Assembly (NCBI GenBank): GCA_025506515.1
Contig: CM046447.1
Span: forward strand, 90,615,498-90,679,497
Direction of reading: 5' to 3'
Source of the DNA: Flaveria trinervia
Lineage: Eukaryota; Streptophyta; Magnoliopsida; Asterales; Asteraceae
Length of the DNA: 64,000 nucleotides
In this document: one piece after another, positions 55,941 to 64,000 of the stretch
How positions within the stretch are numbered: the stretch's first letter is position 1
How the letters are laid out: each line of letters opens with the position of its first letter
Position numbers and translations under genes: made by a program
The notes under the pieces: model-generated
The model's database searches: none
The model's input: the letters and a program-made list of their open reading frames with translations, nothing else
What the model was told of the DNA's origin: nothing

Positions 55941-56537
55941 AAATAAGGATTCTTCTATCCGATCCGAATCTATCCGAATTCAATTCGGATCGGATTCGGA
56001 TATATCCGAATAATCCGAATTTATCCGAATTTATCCGAATTTATCCGAATAATCCGAATTTATCCGAATAATCTGAATAAACCAAATAACAATTTTTTAT
56101 ATTTTTTTTTGTTTTTTTGCTATTTAATATTTTTTAAGTTGAAAATCACAATAAAAGATATTAAACAAAAAAAATGTAGTACGCAAATTCAAAATTAAAA
56201 CATAATAGGTAATTGTATGGAACTCGAATATTAGAATCTCTAATTTAGAACGACGGTCGATTATTGCATAATTATTTAAGATTATGACTAAAATGTGTAA
56301 ATATTATTGTGTATTGAGTTGAAAACATGATAGTTAGTTGAGTAATGAGTATTGAGTTAGAAATATAGTTGAAGTCCCTAATAAAAAAATTGTGAAATCC
56401 GAAATCCGAATAAGGAATTCTGATTCAGATGAGATCCGATCCGAATATCCGAATAAGGATTCGGATCGATTTATTCGGATTTGGATATGGATCGGATTTC
56501 GGATATTTTCGAATTTCGGATTTTTTGAACACCCCTA
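55941..56537 (-). mobile_element. hAT-like MITE H2, truncated copy
   Basis: Reverse orientation relative to H1. It ends GAACACCCCTA at 56537 and has the same ATCCGAAT/TTCGGATA arms and AT-rich centre. About 75-80 bp of the other end, including the terminal repeat, are missing. A local expansion of TTATCCGAAT units at 56020-56075 is not in H1. Confidence 0.8.
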
Positions 56538-57206
56538 GATTTTCATATTTCATTGTAATTTAGTTAACTTTGACCATTTCATTTAATGCATTGTATTGTT
56601 ACGTAGCTGACTTGTTTCGCTTAAATTTAATACTTATGACCCGCTAGACCAGTTTCATTCTAATTCAATGAATTTTGAGCATATAAGTGTTATATGTTAC
56701 CTGATTTACCCGTCTCATTTTAATGCAATTTACTTTACCTAATTCATTTTATTTTACCTAAATCATATAAGTGCCAACTCAGGTAGTAAGATTTATATGT
56801 TGTCATTGCATGATGGAGTCAATTTTAATAATTTTTAACCAAACATAATGCAAAAAAAAAAACAATTTACAAAATAGTATACATCCAAAATTTGAAAGCA
56901 AACATTTCCATAAAAAAACTTTGTGCATCATTGAAACCAAATTGAGTATATCAAGCGTACTAGCGCTAAACCAAAACAATAGCAACCATTTAATATATAT
57001 TCATAAATTATGAGCCAATTTCCATGATTCCCAAAATTGCTTTATTATCTCTTATTCTTCAATCAACCTGATTTATAATCAAAACTGTAGTATCTACTAA
57101 ACTTAATCAAAACCTACACCATTGATCTTCAAAGCCGGTAATTCTTTAAATCGATTCTATTCTCATCTTATCGTTTACGTAAAGAGTCGTCTGCCTGAAA
57201 AACATG
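56538..57206. other. MULE internal spacer, no gene seen
   Basis: AT-rich 3' side of the transposase gene. The only ORF (56803-56985) is short and Leu/Phe-rich without similarity to anything I know. Confidence 0.5.
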
Positions 57207-59442
57207 TTAATATAATAAAAACGTTATATTAACAAAAATATGATTACTAATTACCAATAAATAACTAAATATTACTCCTACCTTCTTTTTGGGACATCCA
57301 CTAATGTGATGCATCATAGTTAGTAAGAGATTTGGATCTCGAACAGAAATTTGAGGCATCATAGTTACTTGTGAACTTCCAACATTAGAATCTTGTGATG
57401 CAATCTCAATATTTTTGAACTTTGTTTGAATACTTTGTTCTTTTAAAAACTTCACCAAGATTGTATTTAGTTTTTTTATCTTTTTTTTTTATCTCAAATG
57501 GAGAGTCACGTGCATGTTAAATTGCTTTTCTAAAATTGGATTGAACACATCATAAGGTTAACACACTCACTCCATTTTCATTATTTGTCTTCGAGCCCTA
57601 TACTATAATTATCCGACTTATACCTACCATCAAGTGTCAACCTAGGTAAAATATAATAATCAGGAAGAGTTTCAACATGTCTTCTTTTTTAATACATATA
57701 AGATATGCTTACATAATATCCCATAAGTTTCAAACTTTGAACATGAGCATGTGACATCTATCTTATCTAATAGACAAAAGTTGACATTTCTTCAATATAT
57801 TTTATTGACATCTAGTTGTCCAACCTTATATTTTATTTCTTTTATATTCTTACTTATCTTCTCATGTGTTAAATTGAATGTAGCTTCAATCCATCTTTCT
57901 TGAACATATCAAAGACATTTTTAGTGTAACGTGAACTTGCCTTTGCCTCTATTGGATTTATAGAAGAAAGAATTGGCTTCGAGTTCATGATCTTGAAGTC
58001 TTCATCTTCTTCGGCAGCCCTTTGAGCTTCAACAACTTTATCATACTGGACTACAAACTCATTCAATATTGTTTTTGAATTCACATATCCATAAAAAAGA
58101 ATGAATAATATCGCTTCTTCCACTTGTTGTCATGCCAGCAAAAAAACAATATTTCAAGAACACTTTAGCCCAATATTTACGTTGGTTATACATCTCATTT
58201 ATCCAACTGCCACTTTCAAAATTATATCTAGCACATAAAAGTTCCTAATGACTTTCGAATTCTAAAATTGTATCACTTTTTACCCATTGTTTGTGTAACT
58301 CTTCAAAGTCACTATAACGACCTTTAAGAGATCAAAGATGTTCGATCTCATGTATCTTAATATGCCATGAACAATAGCGATGTCGAGTTTCTGGAAAACC
58401 TCTTTTGATAGCATTTCCAATAGCTTTATTTTGATCAGTAACTTTTGACAATGGATGCTTATCAAACATGCATTGTACAAAACTTTGAAATAACCATTCA
58501 AAAGTATCTTGATTCTCATTCTCCAATAATGCACAACCGAAAAGTATGGACTGACCATGGTGATTAACCCCGACAAATGGAGCAAATGGCATCATAAATT
58601 GTTTGTCATGTATGTGACATCAAATACAATGACATCCCCAATTTTATGTAGGAATCTCTTGATCTCCCGTCAGACTAGAAAATATTCTTGGAGACCCATC
58701 ATCAAATAAATCCACTAGAAAATAAAATTACTATCTTCTATGATTTTATCCTGAAAATGTTTTATAAGCCCGTAAACTCCTTACCTTTGTATTGTTTTCG
58801 CTACACAGCTAAGATATCAGCACATTGTTTTGATGTAACATAATTTTCAAGTGAACTTTTCATAGTATTCATGACCTTCTTGATTTGACAAGGTCTCAAA
58901 CCGGATTGACCAAGTCCGACATTAGAGATTTGCAAGCCAATGTTCGGTGAAACTTCCCATGAGAACGATGCATCATTACTTTAGTTGGAGTAGTAGTTAG
59001 CTCATGATTATGAACATTGCTAAACATATCCACAAACCATTTCCCGTCTTTACTTTTTGAATTTCGAATACATGTTTCACACCCGGTTGTTAAATCCCTA
59101 CGACATTTCTTTATATCTTCACCGGAATGGTTACACTTCACATCTTGGAAAACCTCTTTGTTGCATACATATTTCTTTCGATAGGGCTCATTTGTTGTCT
59201 TATTTTTAAAACTACAATAAATATGTATTCCGAATCCATGTACAAAAGCATAACGATTATAGAAGTCATATGCCTCGTCTGGACTACTAAAAACCTTCCC
59301 TATTACATTATTTTCTTCTTCTTTCTCAAAACCAAGAACCACATTCGTATCATTGTCTTTCTATATTTCAACGTCTAAATCGTCGATAACATTTATTTCA
59401 GTAGCTTCTCTTCTACTTGTGGCGGTGAATTTCTATCTGTTC
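57207..59442 (-). pseudogene. FAR1-type MULE transposase
   Basis: On the minus strand: a FAR1 DNA-binding domain (59342-58896: FSSPDEAYDFYNRYAFVHGF, KKYVCNKE, GCETCIRNSKSKDGKWFVDM, VHNHEL), then the MULE catalytic domain (58595-58280: FAPFVGVNHHGQSILFGCAL, DTFEWLFQSF, DQNKAIGNAIK, and the CSWH signature). A SWIM zinc finger (CSCSKFETYGILCKH) is at 57749-57705. C-terminal pieces are at 58123-57869 and 57458-57207, the latter with QISVRDPNLLLT and GCPKKK. The domain order equals FHY3/FAR1 proteins and their MULE ancestors. Stops (for example near 59362 and 58600-58890) and frameshifts make it a pseudogene. Confidence 0.87.
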
Positions 59443-59883
59443 ATCCTATTATAAAGATAATTATAAATTATTGTTAGGTACAGAAGCTAAAAAATCACTA
59501 ACCAACATCAACATTCACATTCAAATACTCATAATTAAAGGATCAAAAGCAATTAGAGCTTTTAACATATAAAGGATGAATACTTCTTATATGAACCATT
59601 GTGAGATTTATGAAGATTTAATTATCTGCTATAATTGAAATAAAAATATTATGATTAAAACATAGTTAGAACAAAAAATAATAAATAATAATGTGACTAC
59701 ATGAGAAGAACTGGTGAAGTAAACGAAGAAAATTGGTTATGAGGGGGGTTCATTGTGAAGATACGCTCGAGTAATAAGATCATCTGAAGCAAATCTCTTT
59801 TTAACCTTGTGTTCGCAATGATGATGATTTTCAGAAGGTTGCGATGAAGTCATGAAGATGATAGTATGCAAAAGAAATTCATG
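59443..59883. other. MULE 5' region, no gene seen
   Basis: Upstream region of the transposase gene, AT-rich, with no coding signal. It may hold the transposase promoter, but no clear TATA stands out. Confidence 0.4.
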
Positions 59884-59989
59884 ATGATGATGATGGTCTA
59901 CATAAACAATTCGAGATGATGATGATGGTCTACATAAACAATTCGAGATGATGATGATGGTCTACATAAACAATTCGAGATGATGATGA
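59884..59989. repeat. 32-bp tandem repeat, three copies, inside the MULE subterminal region
   Basis: The unit GGTCTACATAAACAATTCGA followed by GATGATGATGAT is repeated with GG at 59895, 59927 and 59959. It lies next to the inner end of the right TIR and is absent from the left side. Confidence 0.9.
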
Positions 59990-60001
59990 TCTGTTGAAGG
60001 A

Positions 60002-60235
60002 TCGATGTTCGTTTAGGGATTGAATCATTTGGGGAAACGAAGTTCATGACAATACTTATAGAAGGGTGAAGAGAAAAGTGATTGATTTCAAACCTTGTGA
60101 TCTGTAGAAGGTTGAGATGAAGATGACGACCTAGATTGAAGTTGTTCATGATGATGTGAACTGATGAAGGACACCGATGATGTTGAATATGACTTAGGTA
60201 TTTGAAGGTATGGGAGAGTAATTAGAAAGGAAAAC
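60002..60235 (-). repeat. MULE right terminal inverted repeat, cut by Sirevirus C
   Basis: Reverse complement of 55054-54952 plus 45708-45590. The TIR stops at GGAAAAC, where the left partner continues into CAATGAAAATC. The missing outer part should resume on the far side of Sirevirus C. Confidence 0.87.
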
Positions 60236-61026
60236 TGCAGGATCGTTTAAGGGCTTGAACACAATTACAACACAACAACACAATGAGAAGATTAACTAAA
60301 CTTTAATCAAACAGTGAACTAGGTAACCAAAGGTGATACAGAGAACACAAGTAAAGCAAGAGACAGAACAAGAGAGTATAGTTTTCAAGGGAGCAGTATA
60401 TTGCTTTCTCAAGTTCTTTTACAAGTGTTACAAAGCATAAAGAAAGATACAAGAACTTGGAATACTTATACTACAACCTACAGCCGGCTATACTATGAAA
60501 GCCAGCTGGATACAATTGACTAGACACTAACAAAATCAATTGTAGATCAAAAGGCATATCTGCCTTTTGACCTTGTGACTATGACATGCCATAGCTCACA
60601 TCCTTATACATTACAAAAAGGATAAAGTACATAAAATGGAAAGTTTCAGACTCAAGACCTCAATGTACAGTTACCAAAAGCATGGACCTTTTCACCAACT
60701 CTTGTAAGTTGGTGACTTATCAGAGACGCAGCGGAAAAGGTGCTTTATGGAACAGTACATCAGATAAAGCATGTGTACTAAAAGTCTTCGGAAGAAATCT
60801 GTCTTCATAGGGTGAAGCTTCGGAAGACTTTGTCTCTTCAAGCTTCGGAAGACTTCATGTTAGGCTTCGGAAGATATTGGTCTTGGCTTCGGAAGATATT
60901 ACACTTAGAGTATTTTTCTAATGCTTTGTGTAATTCTTCCGAAGCATTCTTCACTTCAGTACTTAGTGCATGTTGCTGAAACACTTAGGCAGTTTTGGGT
61001 TGCATCAGACTTCAGGAATCCTTACA
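60236..61026 (-). repeat. 3' LTR of Sirevirus C (791 bp)
   Basis: On the minus strand it starts TGTAAGGATTCC and ends CGATCCTGCA. The CTTCSGAAG array is at 60787-60950 and a TATA-like GTATAAGTATT at 60461-60474. Aligns end to end with the solo LTR at 25646-26456. Confidence 0.9.
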
Positions 61027-61036
61027 AACTCCCCCT
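61027..61036 (-). other. Polypurine tract, Sirevirus C
   Basis: The minus strand reads AGGGGGAGTT immediately before the LTR start TGTAAGG, the usual Sirevirus PPT form. Confidence 0.85.
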
Positions 61037-61068
61037 AGGCTGATGCTACCAAAACACTTAGAAGATCT

Positions 61069-62796
61069 TTAAATGTTTGTAGTCTTCAGAATAATCAAGA
61101 CCATCCCTTTCTTCATTTGATGGTCAGGATCATCAAGACTCTCATAGTATCTTCTCATTTCAAAGAGATCATGCAGAGGTAAGTTGATTATGTCTTGCCA
61201 TGAGTAGACATTTTCAACACCTTGATCTCTGATAACATTCCATCTTTCTGGATTGGTAGAGTAAGTCCAGGATAAGATGGGTGTCTCAGTTGCTAGAGGA
61301 GCCACTTGCATAGGAGTTGATTGGGCTGCCTCATCATGCACTTCCTCAGGTTGATCTGATTCAGCCTGGGGTGTAGAGGTAGATGACTTTGGTTTCTTCT
61401 TTTTAGTCTTTGGTTTAGAGGCCATTTTCTTCTTCCTCTTTAATGTCTTTAACTGAGAAGACTGGTCTGCAGCACCATGTTGATCATCAGTGTCTTTCTC
61501 AGTTGGGTGTTCCTTCCTCACAGGTTCAGAAGGAGAGGGAGTTTGACCCTGTCTTGGATCAGAAGATGAAGTTTGCTGAGGCTCAGCTGGAGGTTCTGGT
61601 TCAGGTGTCTCTGGTTGTTCAAACTTGACCTCCACTTCAGGTGGGACTTGACTTGGAAGAGAGTGCAAGTCAATGATTTCACCACTTTTAATCTTCTGCT
61701 TGATTACCCTTATATGCTCATCCATTGTAGATAGAGACATGGGACCAAGTCTCCTTCCGGAGAATCCATATGACTTCAAGAAGCTCATCATTCTTTGTCT
61801 GTCAGCAGACTTCTTTGCATTCTTTTGAATGATGGCTCTTGACTTTGCAGCTTCTTCCCTTAGCTTCCTTTTGGTTGTTTTTCTTTCTTTGACTAGCTCA
61901 AGCTCAAGTTGCTTTAAGTACTCGAACTCAATGAAGTCATAGGACAGGGGAAGAAGTGTATTTGCCTGATAGAAGCCTGTGGCACTCAGGTAGTTTATCA
62001 TTTTGATTCTATCCTCTTCTTTATCTACCTGAGGTTCTTGTGGAGCCACATCTTCCTGTGCAGGACTTTCTTGAACTGGAGAGAGAGTGGGAGTATGCTT
62101 GTGAAGTCTTTTCTGTCTCCTCTCCTCTTTGAATGGAGAAGTAACCTTGCATCCTCTTTCTCCTTTATCTCTTGACACTTCCATGTCAGCCAGTTCATTC
62201 AACTCTTCTAAGGGTAGGGAGATGATTTCATCAACATCATAGTTCCTGGTCTGTAAATAATTAATCCTGACTGCCCTTTGTTCATCATTTTGAGTATTTG
62301 GTCTGGGGGCAGCCCTGATTGCAGCTTGCATGAATTTTGATGACCTAGAAGAACTTTCTCCCCTTAGCCTCCTTTTCCTCTCTCTCTCTTCCTCCTCAAT
62401 TTCCTCAGGAGTCATTATCCTTTTCCCTTTGTCACCAACAGACCTTTGTGACTCAGGGTGGATTGAGGCTTGGCCTTCATTGCTTGGTGTAGCTTCCATG
62501 CTCTGGCCAGAGAGAGGCTGAGAAACACCTTCACCAGCAGGTGTCTCAGATGGAGTTTGGACCTCTGCAGCAGTTGTTGATGGTGAGACAAGGGTCTCAG
62601 GTTCTGCCACTAGGCCTTCAGCCAAGGTTTCCCCTATGAAACTAATCTTAGGGTCCACCTCAGCATCCAGTTGACCGATGACATTGCCTGATTGCCTAAG
62701 TCTCCTTCTTAGAGAGAACTCTGCAAGGATCCTGTCTTGGATTCTTTGAGCCAGCCTGTCAGCTTGTCTAGATTTGCTTGGATTGACAAGTGGCAT
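61069..62796 (-). CDS. Sirevirus C post-pol ORF, C-terminal 575 codons, uninterrupted
   Basis: The longest open frame of the window. It is probably the 3' end of a longer ORF, since related sequence continues upstream in other frames and the Met at 62796 is just the first in this frame. Residues 10-35 are Arg-rich and helical. 124-152 hold EEIEEEERERKRRLRG. Four divergent modules of about 30 residues follow: 178-205 (INYLQTRNYDVDEIISLPLE), 266-299 (MINYLSATGFYQANTLLPLS), 337-367 (MSFLKSYGFSGRRLGPMS) and about 520-552 (ending WQDIINLPLHDLFEMRRYYE). Charged coiled coils lie between them. Residues 449-470 are strongly basic (LKRKKKMASKPKTKKKKPK), like a nuclear localisation signal. No signal peptide, membrane segment or enzyme motif. 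The ORF ends 33 bp before the PPT. Confidence 0.65.
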   Translation of the reverse strand: MPLVNPSKSRQADRLAQRIQDRILAEFSLRRRLRQSGNVIGQLDAEVDPKISFIGETLAEGLVAEPETLVSPSTTAAEVQTPSETPAGEGVSQPLSGQSMEATPSNEGQASIHPESQRSVGDKGKRIMTPEEIEEEERERKRRLRGESSSRSSKFMQAAIRAAPRPNTQNDEQRAVRINYLQTRNYDVDEIISLPLEELNELADMEVSRDKGERGCKVTSPFKEERRQKRLHKHTPTLSPVQESPAQEDVAPQEPQVDKEEDRIKMINYLSATGFYQANTLLPLSYDFIEFEYLKQLELELVKERKTTKRKLREEAAKSRAIIQKNAKKSADRQRMMSFLKSYGFSGRRLGPMSLSTMDEHIRVIKQKIKSGEIIDLHSLPSQVPPEVEVKFEQPETPEPEPPAEPQQTSSSDPRQGQTPSPSEPVRKEHPTEKDTDDQHGAADQSSQLKTLKRKKKMASKPKTKKKKPKSSTSTPQAESDQPEEVHDEAAQSTPMQVAPLATETPILSWTYSTNPERWNVIRDQGVENVYSWQDIINLPLHDLFEMRRYYESLDDPDHQMKKGMVLIILKTTNI

Positions 62797-64000
62797 GTTG
62801 ACTAAATCCAGTCCTTCATAGAAGCTCAGGCTTTGGAACTGAAAGACTTCTTGTTGGCCTTGAACTCTGTGAAGTATGAGGGCTCTTCTGTCATCATCAT
62901 ACCTCCATCTGATGATGTAGTTGCCAGTTCCATGTGGTGGAGATGAGACAACCCTTGGTATACCTCCTCAAAGAGACTCCTGATGAGAGAGTCTATAGAG
63001 TCCACATTAATGTGAACTTGAGGAAGTTGCTGAGAATGCACAACAGCAAGTGAGGATGGTGAGTCCTCTATGTCCATTCTCTTTGAAGAACTCCCAGGTT
63101 CTGTGGTTGTGATAACTTTCTCCCCCTTTTTGGTAGCATCACCCACTTGCATAGGTGAGCTGGAGGATAAATCAGTCACTTCCACAGGTTCTTGTGTTCC
63201 TGGTTGAGCTCCCTTAAAGGTCTCTCAGCTAGTTTTTCCTGCAGATATGAAATCTGGAGTTGCTGATCATTGACCCTGTTTTGCAGGGTAGTCACCTGAG
63301 ATTCCAAGTGACTAACCTTAGAGACTAGATAGGTGCATGTTTGTGACATTTTTGTACCTTTAGTCTCAAATTCCCCTCATCTTCATCAGAAGAATCACTG
63401 GGGGATGAGAGGATTGGACCAAAGTCCTCTCTCTCACCACCAGCTTGAGTTTCTTGGCTGCTGGGTCCTCTGCTCACTGGCAACCTCAATTAAGATGCCA
63501 ATGGGCTGAGTTGCCATGGTTGAGGTCTTAATGATGTAATCACTTTCAAAAGTGAGAGCCTCTTCCATATGGACATCCTGAACAGGTTCAGATGTGTCCA
63601 CCTCAGTAATAGGTGACTGATGAGGGATAGACTGAGGAGAGTCAGAGGTACTCATCTCTCTTTGAGTAGGGGAGGAGAAGAGAGACTCATGGTACTCACT
63701 GAATCCTAAGTCTTCATCAGTGTAAAAGGATAGGTTGGGAATTGGTTGGTTCAGATCCAAAGGCTGGGGATGGTAGCTATCCCTGAAGGTTGTTCACTTG
63801 AGTGTTGAGACTCAGAGTGAAAGCTTACAGTTGTTGGGCTAATGAGCTCATCAGGTTGAGCTTGAGGAACCTCAGCCTGATAGGTAAAGTAATGGGAGTG
63901 GTTTGCTCCTCAGGAGAAGTGGGAGCTCTGGAGTCCACTTCTTCCTGTAAGGTTGAGGATTTGGGGGCCTGCACAGACTCAATAGCCTGAGCAGGGGTTC
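62797..64000 (-). pseudogene. Sirevirus C post-pol ORF, upstream part, frameshifted
   Basis: Pieces 63760-63434 (acidic, Ser/Pro-rich: EDLGFSEYHESLFSSPTQRE) and 63185-62826 (SSSSPMQVGDATKKGEKV, then VHINVDSIDSLIRSLFEEVY) are in different frames from each other and from the 575-codon ORF. Between them, around 63340-63230, a heptad-pattern coiled coil LVSKVSHLESQVTTLQNR is readable, matching Sirevirus B. The N-terminal domain seen in A and B lies beyond the window. At least two frameshifts are needed, unless some gaps are introns or assembly errors. Confidence 0.55.
63120..63132 (-). other. Internal PPT-like motif (Sirevirus C)
   Basis: On the minus strand ATGCTACCAAAAAGGGGGAG, inside the post-pol coding region, about 2.1 kb from the LTR. 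Matches the internal motifs of A and B. Confidence 0.5.

Larger units (their letters stand above)
45475..60235 (-). mobile_element. FAR1-type MULE with nested insertions
   Basis: The left terminus GGGAAAAGTGAATACGG starts TIR sequence that is inverted at 60002-60235. A FAR1/MULE/SWIM transposase lies on the minus strand near the right end. A Gypsy of 9.2 kb sits in the left TIR, Sirevirus C in the right TIR, and a truncated hAT MITE and a PWWP exon fragment lie between TIR and gene. Without Gypsy G the visible MULE is about 5.5 kb. The outermost right end and the target duplication lie beyond Sirevirus C, outside the window. Confidence 0.85.
60236..64000 (-). mobile_element. Sirevirus-type Copia retrotransposon C (3' part only in window)
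   Basis: 3' LTR, PPT and the C-terminal portion of the post-pol ORF on the minus strand. pol and the 5' LTR should lie to the right of the window. It is inserted in the right TIR of the MULE after AAAAC (60231-60235). The LTR is related to that of Sirevirus B and most similar to the solo LTR at 25646. Confidence 0.88.

Overview
This window looks like heterochromatic, transposon-packed nuclear DNA from a eudicot, probably Asteraceae. It is AT-rich with plant-type LTR retrotransposons, tRNA-iMet-type primer binding sites (TGGTATCAGAGC), MULE, PIF/Harbinger and hAT-like DNA elements, and no intact host gene. The Asteraceae guess rests on the extra post-pol ORF of the Sirevirus-type Copia elements. 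Its YPRFLQ/FW motifs resemble, from memory, predicted proteins common in daisy-family genomes.

Left block (1-27381), a nest of Copia elements. The oldest is a Tork/TNT1-like Copia (+, 23780-27381). It was hit by Sirevirus B (-, 12120-23779) and, separately, by a now-solo Sirevirus LTR (25646-26456, perfect ATTGG duplication). Sirevirus B was hit by Sirevirus A (+, 1-12119). A and B carry gag, protease, integrase, RT and RNase H, all broken, followed by about 4 kb of sense-oriented post-pol coding sequence. Sirevirus C (-, 60236-64000) shows the same post-pol ORF with a 575-codon uninterrupted stretch.

Middle (27382-41680): mostly AT-rich intergenic DNA with no convincing gene. It holds a complete hAT-like MITE with an 8-bp duplication (27745-28400), a long (TAA)n/(TTA)n palindrome, and a solo LTR of a Gypsy element (38719-40745).

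Right block (41680-64000): a Copia remnant (-) is interrupted by a decayed PIF/Harbinger element with DDE transposase and Myb/SANT-like ORFs. Next to it lies a FAR1-type MULE (45475 to beyond 60235) with terminal inverted repeats of about 335 bp. A full-length chromovirus-like Gypsy (45709-54946) sits in the left MULE TIR and Sirevirus C sits in the right one. Between the left TIR and the transposase gene the MULE contains what looks like one exon of a host PWWP-domain gene and a truncated second hAT MITE.

The main candidate for something under-described is the Sirevirus post-pol module. It has a conserved N-terminal domain, a leucine-rich coiled coil, an internal PPT-like tract at the same place in three elements, repeated L-x3-GF/LPL helical modules and a basic nuclear-localisation-like stretch. 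It is preceded by a TATA-containing internal promoter candidate and by motif arrays resembling those in each element's own LTR.
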